Shown here one piece after another: positions 1 to 5,615 of a DNA stretch of 6,371 nucleotides. Position numbers and translations under genes: made by a program. The DNA is from Chthoniobacter sp. (GTDB lineage Bacteria; Verrucomicrobiota; Verrucomicrobiia; Chthoniobacterales; Chthoniobacteraceae). A model generated the notes under the pieces. It made no database searches. It was not told where the DNA came from and saw nothing but the letters and a program-made list of their open reading frames with translations. Numbering within the stretch: position 1 is the first letter of the stretch; the number at the start of each line of letters is the position of its first letter. The DNA lies in NCBI GenBank assembly GCA_025352865.1, contig JANXSB010000181.1, forward strand, positions 1 to 6,371. Reading direction: 5' to 3'.

Positions 1-1
1 C

Positions 2-262
2 GCCATCTACCACCTCACCCTCGCCGCCGAGCACCAGCCCACGAGCGACGCGCTCGCGCGCCTCCCCGGCATGCAGCGCGTCACGCCGCCGCTGCCGAAT
101 GAAGCGCGCTACACGCTGACCTTCGACCGCGCGCAGCTCCCGCTGAACACCATTCTGCAAACCGCGCTAGCCGCCGGCGCGCATGTCGTGAACTTCGCCG
201 AGGACGTAAAGCATCTGAACCAGGCCTTCATGGATCTCACCGAGCCCGGCGTCGGCGCGTAA
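2..262 (+). CDS. ABC transporter ATP-binding protein, C-terminal fragment (5' end outside window)
   Basis: The frame is open from the left edge and ends at TAA 260-262, giving the last 86 residues of a larger protein. The Walker A, signature and Walker B motifs of the ATPase lie outside the window, so the call rests on two things. First, the tail ends in FAEDVKHLNQAFMDLTEPG, matching the usual C-terminus of ABC-2 type exporter ATPases (a 'LEDVFLxLT'-like end after a small alpha/beta accessory domain). Second, an ABC-2 permease gene starts 6 bp downstream. It would be the cytoplasmic energising subunit, binding and hydrolysing ATP to drive the permease. An ATG at 71 lies inside this frame but is only an internal Met, since the frame continues upstream with similar composition. 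The family call is likely; the substrate is unknown. Confidence 0.8.
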   Translation, partial: AIYHLTLAAEHQPTSDALARLPGMQRVTPPLPNEARYTLTFDRAQLPLNTILQTALAAGAHVVNFAEDVKHLNQAFMDLTEPGVGA

Positions 263-268
263 GCCCGC

Positions 269-1837
269 ATGACCTCCCCGCTGCTCGCCCTTTTCATCCG
301 CTCCGTGCGCGAGGACACGCGGCTGAAGCTGACGTACTTCGCGCGGGTCGGGCTGGTCACGGTCATCCTGCTTTTCATGTTCAGCGTGGAGTCGGAGAGG
401 GGCTGGAGCAACGGGCCTGGGCTGGAGTTTTTCAGCACGGTGATCGTCATTGATTGCGTCTTCATCGTGCTCGCGGGGTGCGGCTGGTTTGCGTCGGCGA
501 TCACCGAGGAAAAGGAGGAGATGACGCTGGGACTCCTGCGGATGACGAACCTCAACCCGCTCTCGATCCTGCTCGGCAAAGGCACGAGCCGGCTCTGCGG
601 CGCGCTGCTGCTGCTCGCGGCGCAGATTCCTTTCACCGTGCTGGCCATCACGCTCGGCGGCATTTCGCTCGGGCAGATCGCGGCGACGTACTGCACGCTC
701 GGCGCGTTCCTCGTCTTTCTCGCGAATCTCGCGCTGCTCTGCTCGGTGCTTTGCAAACGCAGCACCGGAGCCGCGGCGCTGACCATCGTGTCGCTCGTGT
801 TTTTCTTCGGCATCGTACCGGTGCTGAACTGGATCGCGCATCTGCCCGCGCAGTTCGGGATCATTTCCGAGGACGCCGCATGGGTCACGGCGCTCGAACA
901 TCTCGCCAAACTCGCGCTCGTGGCGTCGCCGTTTTACCGCCTGACACAAATCCTCAGCACTGGATTCGACGAACCCATTTTCGGCTGGCAGGCGGGCAGC
1001 AATCTCGCGCTCGGCGCGGGCTGCTTTCTGCTCGCGTGGCTGGTCTTCGACGCGTTCTGCGACGAGCAGCAGGAGAGCGCCCCTCGCCGCGGCGGCATCC
1101 TCCGGCGGCGGCGTTTCCTCTGCCGGCTCGGCGCGGGCCGCGCGTGGCAGCGGGCGCTGGCGTGGAAGGACTTTTATTTTCTCGCGGGCGGCAAGGTCTG
1201 GATGGTCGGGAAATATCTCATCTACGGACTGCCGCTTCTCGCGATGGCCTGCTGGCCGCAGCAATGGGGAGGCCCGCCGCGCCGGGAGGAGTTTGGCGTC
1301 ATCACGATGTGGGTCATGTGGCTGCTCTTCGTCATCGAGTCGTCCTTCGGCGCCGCGAGCATTTTCAAAACCGAGCGCATGGCGCACACACTCTCCACGC
1401 TCGCTGTGCTGCCGATGTCGCTCCGCCGCATCGCGCTCCACAAAATCCTCGGCATCCTCCCGACGCTGCTGCCGACGGTCACCTACTTCGCCGTCGGCTT
1501 CCTGTGCGCCGCCGGCGCGATGTTCAAACTCTTCCGCGACATTACCGACTTCAATCGCGGCCATGTCACGGCGCTGCTCTTTCTCGGCTACGGCATTGTC
1601 CAGGGCATCTTCTTCCTCCATCTCACCGCCAATCTCTCACTCCGGGTGAAACGCGGCGCGCTCCCGCTGGCCATCGGCGTTTACTTTATCCTCCAGTTCT
1701 TCATCGGCATGACTTTCGCCGTCGCATTCCGCGACGAGTGGGCCTTCGCTCCGCTCATCGTGCTCACGATCTTCGCCACGCTCTTTCTGCATCACGACAT
1801 TTTTCAGCGGTTGGAAATGCTCGCGGCGGAGGAGTGA
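269..1837 (+). CDS. ABC-2 type transporter permease, two-halved, 522 aa
   Basis: This is an integral membrane subunit of an ABC exporter, paired with the ATPase gene that ends 6 bp upstream. Hydrophobic stretches lie near residues 27-40, 54-76, 110-132, 137-162, 168-191, 245-263, 315-328, 343-363, 393-417, 433-452, 465-486 and 491-507, about 12 membrane segments in all. Residues 78-104 (ITEEKEEMTLGLLRMTNLNP and onward to LLGK) are the classic cytoplasmic loop of ABC-2 permeases. A second, diverged copy occurs at about 365-392 (TERMAHTLSTLAVLPMSLRR, then HK). The protein therefore looks like two fused or duplicated permease halves joined by an Arg-rich cytoplasmic linker at about 264-300. ATG 269 is chosen because it follows the upstream stop closely and gives a full-length N-terminus; no Shine-Dalgarno is visible, so translational coupling is plausible. 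The substrate cannot be told from sequence. Polysaccharide, lipid, peptide or drug export are all possible. Confidence 0.88.
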   Translation: MTSPLLALFIRSVREDTRLKLTYFARVGLVTVILLFMFSVESERGWSNGPGLEFFSTVIVIDCVFIVLAGCGWFASAITEEKEEMTLGLLRMTNLNPLSILLGKGTSRLCGALLLLAAQIPFTVLAITLGGISLGQIAATYCTLGAFLVFLANLALLCSVLCKRSTGAAALTIVSLVFFFGIVPVLNWIAHLPAQFGIISEDAAWVTALEHLAKLALVASPFYRLTQILSTGFDEPIFGWQAGSNLALGAGCFLLAWLVFDAFCDEQQESAPRRGGILRRRRFLCRLGAGRAWQRALAWKDFYFLAGGKVWMVGKYLIYGLPLLAMACWPQQWGGPPRREEFGVITMWVMWLLFVIESSFGAASIFKTERMAHTLSTLAVLPMSLRRIALHKILGILPTLLPTVTYFAVGFLCAAGAMFKLFRDITDFNRGHVTALLFLGYGIVQGIFFLHLTANLSLRVKRGALPLAIGVYFILQFFIGMTFAVAFRDEWAFAPLIVLTIFATLFLHHDIFQRLEMLAAEE

Positions 1838-1873
1838 AGAATGACGGCGTTGTTTTATGCGCCTGCGGCGCAC

Positions 1874-2791
1874 TCAAGGCGCGGCGGCGAACTGTGCCAG
1901 CGCGGCTTCGACATCCGCGAACGTGCCGATGGGGACGAGCAGGTGGTAGCGGTACTCGCTTGCCTTCACCGCGCCATCCGCCGGACGGACGCGATAGACG
2001 CAGTTCCATTTCACCACTTTCTCCGCGGCAAAGCGGAAGCGGCCGTAGCCAGGGCCCGCCGACCCGGCGGGCGCGGGATCGGGAGCGATGATGCTCATCG
2101 CATAATTGCCGTCGGCGGTGGAGAACGCGATGGGATCGCGCTGCTCGCCGGGGCCGTCGGTGAGCGGTTCGAGTTTTTTCGTCGCGGGATTGAAGTGCCA
2201 GAACCGCTCGAACTCCGGCGGCATGTAGCCGGTGAGCGCCTCGAATTGCGCGGTGGCATGCGGCTCGCCCGCGGGCAGCGTGAAGGTCACGGTATAGTCG
2301 AGGACGTTTGGCAGGCCGGGAAGGCCGATGTGGACTTGCTTGGCGAGCAGGTGGTCGGAAAGCGCGGTCGTGTTGCGCGCGGGCACGCCGCCGGAACGGT
2401 CGGCGGGCGTGAGCCAGAATGCCATCTGCGCGCGCGTGCGCAGTTCGCCGGGCAATGTGCGGACTTCGAGCAGCCGGCTCGTCGAGCGCGGGCCCGCTCC
2501 GTCGCGCATGGACCCGGCCTCGGTCGGGTTGAAAGTTTCGGGCGGCGCGGTCGGCAAATTGTCGAAGGAACTCGCCGACTGGAGCAGGCGGCCGTGGTCG
2601 GCGCTGTCGATGAATTCCTTCCCCTTCCACGTCACCGAATGAATCGCCCCGGCGAGTCGCGCCGTGGTGGTGATGACAATTTCCGAACCGCCAAACGGCG
2701 CGCGAATCACCGCGTCGCCCGACGGCGTTTCGGCCCGCGCGGTCATCAGCAGGCCGAGTGAGAGCAGCGGGAAAAGGACGCGCGGTTTCAA
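1874..2791 (-). CDS. secreted protein of unknown function, possibly mutarotase-like beta-sandwich, TTG start
   Basis: This 305-aa protein has a clear Sec signal peptide: basic MKPR, then a hydrophobic core at residues 5-17, and a likely cleavage after ARA (20/21). The start is TTG at 2789-2791. An in-frame TAG lies five codons upstream, and the only nearby ATG (residue 16) would destroy the signal peptide. The mature part is rich in beta-type sequence. Recognisable blocks are 47-78 (GAIHSVTWKGKEFID, then DHGRLLQSASSFDN), NPTEAGS at 88-94, DGNYAMSI at 227-234 and KWNCVYR at 261-267. The 'tWkGkEFid..DHGR.LQSA ... NPTEAGS' pattern resembles secreted proteins I associate with Verrucomicrobiota and related phyla and with a galactose-mutarotase-like fold. 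That is recollection and inference, not a database result. There is one cysteine (264) and no lipobox. It lies tail-to-tail with the permease (36 bp apart) and diverges from the VOC gene, so it is probably its own transcription unit. Its role may be in periplasmic carbohydrate handling, but this is unproven. Confidence 0.82.
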   Translation of the reverse strand: MKPRVLFPLLSLGLLMTARAETPSGDAVIRAPFGGSEIVITTTARLAGAIHSVTWKGKEFIDSADHGRLLQSASSFDNLPTAPPETFNPTEAGSMRDGAGPRSTSRLLEVRTLPGELRTRAQMAFWLTPADRSGGVPARNTTALSDHLLAKQVHIGLPGLPNVLDYTVTFTLPAGEPHATAQFEALTGYMPPEFERFWHFNPATKKLEPLTDGPGEQRDPIAFSTADGNYAMSIIAPDPAPAGSAGPGYGRFRFAAEKVVKWNCVYRVRPADGAVKASEYRYHLLVPIGTFADVEAALAQFAAAP

Positions 2792-2830
2792 GATGCCGCG
2801 AGCCTACGCCGATGAAGGTGGAATGGAAAA

Positions 2831-2854
2831 CGCGGAGACGCAGAGGCGCAGAGA
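2831..2854. repeat. three tandem 8-nt units, CGCRGAGR type
   Basis: The units are CGCGGAGA (2831-2838), CGCAGAGG (2839-2846) and CGCAGAGA (2847-2854). The tract is preceded by GGAAAA. I recall similar 'acgcagagacgcagag' tracts between genes in several environmental bacterial phyla, where they are often mistranslated as ETQRRR-like peptides. Only one arm is present here; no complementary CTCTGCG arm is seen nearby. Confidence 0.65.
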
Positions 2855-2906
2855 TTCCGCATCGCCGGCAATTTTCCCGGCATGTCCCGAAGCTCGCGGA
2901 CACCGG

Positions 2907-2991
2907 AATTTTGACCACGGATTGCGCGGATTTCACGGATTCGAACTTCCTGAAAATCCGGGTAACCCGCGCAATCCGTGGTCCCAAAATT
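2907..2991. repeat. 85-bp imperfect palindrome with 9-nt internal units (REP/MITE-like)
   Basis: The left arm 2913-2929 is perfectly complementary to 2967-2983 (17 bp). In the same register the arms extend inward to 2941/2955, giving 26 of 29 positions paired around a 13-nt loop (2942-2954). Outward, AATTTT (2907-2912) pairs with AAAATT (2986-2991) after a 2-nt bulge at 2984-2985. The left arm is itself three 9-nt units: CACGGATTG (2916-2924), CGCGGATTT (2925-2933) and CACGGATTC (2934-2942). The right arm carries the matching complementary units at 2952-2978. A transcript from either strand could fold into a long stem-loop. There is no transposase in the window and no obvious target-site duplication. 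Confidence 0.85.
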
Positions 2992-3081
2992 TTCCTCCGT
3001 CAGCCGCACCCGCGCCCGCCTTTCAAAAGCAAAAACCATAAAACCCATAAATCGGGCACGCCCGCTGCTAAAACACTGTCC

Positions 3082-3492
3082 ATGATCAATCTCACCAGCC
3101 TCGCCGAGGAACCTGACACCGACATCGACGACGATGTCACCGGCGCGGTCGCAGCCAATCCCTCGTGCTACTCGGTCACCATTTTCACCCATCGCTGGAA
3201 GGAAGTGCGTGACTTTTACGTCGATCTCCTCAGCGCCCACGTTCTCAGCGAGCGTGAAGACCGCTATTGCGAAATGGACCTCGGCGGCGTCCCGCTGACC
3301 GTTCGCAAATGCGAGCACGGCGAAATGATCAGCTACTTCCATCTCTACCTCTCGATGAAAAATCGCGAGGGCGTGCTCGGCGAATTGCGCCGCCGCGGGA
3401 TCATCGTCACGACCGTGGGGCCTTACACGAATTTCCGCGACCCGGAAGGCCGCGTGATCAAGCTTTCCGAGGCGAAGACGATCGTTTCGTAA
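3082..3492 (+). CDS. VOC (glyoxalase/dioxygenase-fold) family protein
   Basis: This is a 136-aa single-domain protein. After an acidic N-terminal tail (residues 9-20, EEPDTDIDDDVT) comes a typical VOC beta-alpha-beta-beta-beta module. Strand SVTIFTHRWKEVRDFYVDLL (31-50) leads into the helix that starts the fold, then YCEMDLGGVPLTVRK (62-76), YFHLYLS (85-91), a helix ENR-type region to 105, and the family's common end FRDPEGRVIKLSE (118-130). Candidate metal ligands are His37, His87 and Glu130, but the set is not a certain glyoxalase I signature, so no enzymatic reaction is assigned. ATG 3082 is chosen because the fold starts shortly after it and further upstream the frame runs through repeats. 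No Shine-Dalgarno is present. The 3' end overlaps fdhD on the other strand by 35 bp. Confidence 0.83.
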   Translation: MINLTSLAEEPDTDIDDDVTGAVAANPSCYSVTIFTHRWKEVRDFYVDLLSAHVLSEREDRYCEMDLGGVPLTVRKCEHGEMISYFHLYLSMKNREGVLGELRRRGIIVTTVGPYTNFRDPEGRVIKLSEAKTIVS

Positions 3493-4297
3493 CGCGCGGG
3501 ACGATCCGCTGCGCGCCGGCATAGACATTCATCGAGCCGCCGCGCACGAAGCCGGCCAGCGTCTGGTCGCTCGCCCGCGCAAACTCCACCGCGAGGCTCG
3601 ACGGCGCGGAAATCGCGGCCACCACGGGGATTCCGGCGGCGTGCGATTTCTGCATCATCTCGAAAGACGCGCGCCCGCTCAGCAGCACGATGTGCCCGCG
3701 CAGGGGCGTGCGTTTTTCGAGCAGCGCCCAGCCAATGAGTTTGTCGAGCGCGTTGTGCCGACCCACGTCCTCGCGAAGCGCGAGCAGTTTTCCAGCGCGG
3801 TCGAAAAGCGCGCACGCGTGCAGCCCGCCGGTCGTGTGAAAAGTCGTCTGCCGCTCGGCCAGCGCAGCGGGCAGTGCGAGGAGCGTGTGGGGTTCGATTC
3901 GCACGCGGTCGGCGAGCGGTTTGCGCACGCGCAGCACGGCGTCAATGGACGTCTGGCTGCAAATCCCGCAGCTCGACGAGGTGAAGACGTGCCGCGTCAG
4001 CTTTTCCAAATCCACCGCGCCCGGCCGCGCCAGCGCCACGTCCACTGCGTTGCCCCTTCCTGCCACGCAGGTCGTGATGTCGAACAAATCCTTCGCAGAT
4101 TTGATCACGCCTTCCGTGAGCAGGAATCCCGCGGCCAGCTCCAGGTCATGTCCCGGCGTCCGCATCACCACGGCGATGCTCCGCCCCTCCACGCGAATTT
4201 CCAGCGGCTCCTCGGCAGCGAGCACGTCATCGGCCTCGCCGGTCGCGCGGCCATTGGCAAAGCGTAGGAGGCGGGTGGGCGTGACGGAAGGCGTCAT
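3458..4297 (-). CDS. fdhD: formate dehydrogenase accessory sulfurtransferase FdhD
   Basis: FdhD moves sulfur from the cysteine desulfurase (IscS-type) onto the bis-MGD molybdenum cofactor, activating cytoplasmically assembled formate dehydrogenase. The 279-aa protein has the family blocks in order: EPLEIRV (30-36), MRTPGHDLELAAGFLLTEGV (45-64), the sulfur-carrying loop SSSCGICS (107-114, Cys110 and Cys113), TGGLHACAL (156-164), REDVGRHNALDKLIG (175-189) and LSGRASFEMMQK (206-217). Its length is typical and both cysteines are present, so it looks functional. ATG at 4295-4297 lies 17 bp after the trpS stop, with no Shine-Dalgarno. It is last in the glpX-rhaM-trpS-fdhD run and its end overlaps the convergent VOC gene. 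No formate dehydrogenase subunit is in the window; it may act on an enzyme encoded elsewhere. Confidence 0.95.
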   Translation of the reverse strand: MTPSVTPTRLLRFANGRATGEADDVLAAEEPLEIRVEGRSIAVVMRTPGHDLELAAGFLLTEGVIKSAKDLFDITTCVAGRGNAVDVALARPGAVDLEKLTRHVFTSSSCGICSQTSIDAVLRVRKPLADRVRIEPHTLLALPAALAERQTTFHTTGGLHACALFDRAGKLLALREDVGRHNALDKLIGWALLEKRTPLRGHIVLLSGRASFEMMQKSHAAGIPVVAAISAPSSLAVEFARASDQTLAGFVRGGSMNVYAGAQRIVPRVTKRSSSPRKA

Positions 4298-4314
4298 TGG
4301 CGCGGTGAAAAATG

Positions 4315-5283
4315 TCAGCCGCGCAGGCCAACCGCGGTGCGGACCCGCTTCATGACTTGCTCCGCGAGCGCCCCGGCCCGCTGTGCGCCGTCGGCGAGCA
4401 CGCCATCCACGTAGGCAGGATCGGCCGCCAGCTCTGCGCGGCGCGCGCGCTGCGGTGCGAAAAAATCCCACACCGCGCCGAAGAGCCTCTTTTTGAAATC
4501 GCCGTAGCCCACTCCGCCCGCGCGGAAATCCGCCTCCATCTTTTCCACCTCCGCTGCGGGTGCGAACAAGCGGTAGAGCGCGACGATCACGGACCGCGCA
4601 GGATCCTTCGGCGCCTCCACCGGCGTCGAGTCTGTGACGATGCCCATGATCTTTTTGCGCAACGCTTTTTCCTCGGGGAAAAGCTCGATCGTGTTGTCGT
4701 AGCTCTTGCTCATCTTCTGCCCGTCGAGTCCGGGGATCACCGCGAGCGCGGGCAGAATGCTCGCCTCCGGCACCGTGAAAATCGGGCCGTAAAGCGCGTT
4801 CATTTTGTGCGCGAGATCGCGCGTGACCTCGACGTGCTGTTTCTGGTCGCGGCCCACCGGCACGATGTTCGAGTCGTAGATCAGGATGTCCGCCGCCATC
4901 AGCACCGGATACGCGAAGAGCCCGTGCGACGGTGTCTTTTCCTTGGCGACGTGATCCTTGTAGGCGTGGCAGTTTTCGAGCATCGGCATCGGCGTCTGGC
5001 AGCTCAGCAGCCACGCCAGCTCGGTGTGCTGCGGCACATCGCTCTGGCGGAAAAGCACCGCCTTCGCCGGGTCCAGCCCGCAGGCGAGAAAGTCCAGCGC
5101 CACCCCGCGCACGTACTCGCGCAGCTTCACGGGATCGAAAACCGAGGTCAGCGCGTGATAGTCCGCGATGAAATAAAAGGCCTCGCCGCGCTTCTGCCAT
5201 TCGATGGCCGGGCGCATCATGCCAAAGTAATTGCCGATGTGCGGCTGGCCGGTCGGCTTGATGCCGGAGAGGATTCGAGGCAT
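4315..5283 (-). CDS. trpS: tryptophan--tRNA ligase (tryptophanyl-tRNA synthetase)
   Basis: This class I aminoacyl-tRNA synthetase charges tRNA-Trp with tryptophan using ATP in the cytoplasm. The 322-aa length is normal for bacterial TrpRS. The N-terminus has SGIKPTGQPHIGNYFG (6-21), which includes the HIGH-type motif HIGN (15-18). Further blocks are FIADYHALT (38-46), PVLMAADILIYD (126-137) with VPVGRDQKQHVEVTRDLA (141-158), which shape the tryptophan and adenylate pocket, and GQKMSKS (188-194) with the catalytic KMSKS loop at 190-194. ATG 5281-5283 directly abuts the rhaM stop (TAAATG), giving the expected short N-terminus. This suggests translational coupling, because no Shine-Dalgarno is visible. 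No T-box-like leader is seen, as the gene sits inside an operon. Confidence 0.97.
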   Translation of the reverse strand: MPRILSGIKPTGQPHIGNYFGMMRPAIEWQKRGEAFYFIADYHALTSVFDPVKLREYVRGVALDFLACGLDPAKAVLFRQSDVPQHTELAWLLSCQTPMPMLENCHAYKDHVAKEKTPSHGLFAYPVLMAADILIYDSNIVPVGRDQKQHVEVTRDLAHKMNALYGPIFTVPEASILPALAVIPGLDGQKMSKSYDNTIELFPEEKALRKKIMGIVTDSTPVEAPKDPARSVIVALYRLFAPAAEVEKMEADFRAGGVGYGDFKKRLFGAVWDFFAPQRARRAELAADPAYVDGVLADGAQRAGALAEQVMKRVRTAVGLRG

Positions 5284-5610
5284 TTAGGATTTCGGGTTTG
5301 AAAGGTGGAAGACTTCTTCGAGCGCGATGCTCGCGGGGCTGTCGTCGGCATTCGTGTCCATGAGGTCGCGCATGTGCGTCCACCATTTCCGGCAGACGGG
5401 CGTGTGCGCGATGGCCGCCCAGCGCTCCTCATTTTCGATCTCCGCGTAGGCGAAAAGCTGGAGCGTCTGCGGATGCAGATGGATCGAGTAATTGCGAACG
5501 CCGTGCGCTTGCAAAACCGCCTCCAGCTCCGGCCAGATTGGCGTGTGGCGGCGGCGGTATTCGACGAGCTGCCCGGCGTGGAGCTGCATGACAAAGGCTT
5601 TGCGGAGCAC
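5284..5610 (-). CDS. rhaM: L-rhamnose mutarotase
   Basis: This enzyme interconverts the alpha and beta anomers of L-rhamnose, supplying the form used by rhamnose isomerase. The 108-aa length fits this dimeric ferredoxin-like-fold family. The family pattern is clear: KAFVMQL (4-10), EYRRRHTPIWPEL (17-29), HGVRNYSIHL (36-45), LFAYAEIE (52-59), VCRKWWTHM (72-80), ending ALEEVFHL (96-103). Tyr18, His22 (general acid/base), Tyr41 and Trp76-Trp77 fall at the same numbers as the substrate-site residues of the E. coli enzyme. That supports the GTG start at 5608-5610 over the internal ATG at residue 8. The gene lies 5 bp after glpX and abuts trpS. No rhamnose isomerase, kinase, aldolase or transporter is nearby, so the physiological substrate (rhamnose or a related deoxyhexose) is less certain than the family. 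Confidence 0.92.
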   Translation of the reverse strand: MLRKAFVMQLHAGQLVEYRRRHTPIWPELEAVLQAHGVRNYSIHLHPQTLQLFAYAEIENEERWAAIAHTPVCRKWWTHMRDLMDTNADDSPASIALEEVFHLSNPKS

Positions 5611-5615
5611 GGCGC

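Larger units (their letters stand above)
2792..3081. other. 290-bp intergenic region between divergent genes, filled with short repeats
   Basis: This stretch separates the TTG-started secreted protein gene (-) from the VOC gene (+). Open frames cross it, but their translations are repeat-derived and not protein-like. It contains three 8-nt CGCAGAG-type units (2831-2854), a long imperfect palindrome (2907-2991), two short CCATAAA units (3036-3051) and a small palindrome CGGGC-AC-GCCCG (3053-3064) that ends 17 bp before the VOC start. Promoters for both flanking genes should lie here. No good -35/-10 pair is visible on either strand. Confidence 0.7.

Noticed and set aside
167..1621. 484-aa open frame on the minus strand, opposite the permease
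   Set aside because: The translation is an Arg/Glu/Ala/His-rich low-complexity string, as expected antisense to a GC-rich gene. The plus-strand frame has membrane segments and ABC-2 motifs.
1858..1872. Hairpin TGCGCC-TGC-GGCGCA between the convergent permease and secreted-protein genes as a bidirectional terminator
   Set aside because: A 6-bp stem with a 3-nt loop is present, but no U-run follows it on either strand. It could help stop transcription but cannot be called a terminator.
454..2091. 545-aa open frame on the plus strand overlapping the permease and secreted-protein genes
   Set aside because: It is a frame-shifted shadow rich in Arg/Ala/His without motifs. It crosses two convergent real genes.
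2911..2940. TTGACC as a -35 box for the VOC gene
   Set aside because: It is part of the palindrome arm and has no -10-like hexamer 16-18 bp downstream.
1764..2987. 407-aa minus-strand frame over the secreted-protein gene
   Set aside because: It runs through the repeats and in the wrong frame of the secreted protein. The start region encodes repeat-derived peptide and the rest is Arg-rich.
2758..3081. Upstream in-frame extension of the VOC protein
   Set aside because: The extra 108 codons translate the intergenic repeats (TDCADFTDS-like peptide) and overlap the signal peptide region of the divergent gene. ATG 3082 gives a normal single-domain VOC protein.
3493..3515. CGCGC/GCGCG stem just after the VOC stop as a terminator
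   Set aside because: It has no T-tract and lies inside fdhD coding sequence. Such GC stems are expected by chance at this composition.
4312..5301. 329-aa plus-strand frame opposite trpS
   Set aside because: It mirrors trpS antisense with His/Arg/Val-rich composition. trpS has both synthetase signature motifs on the other strand.
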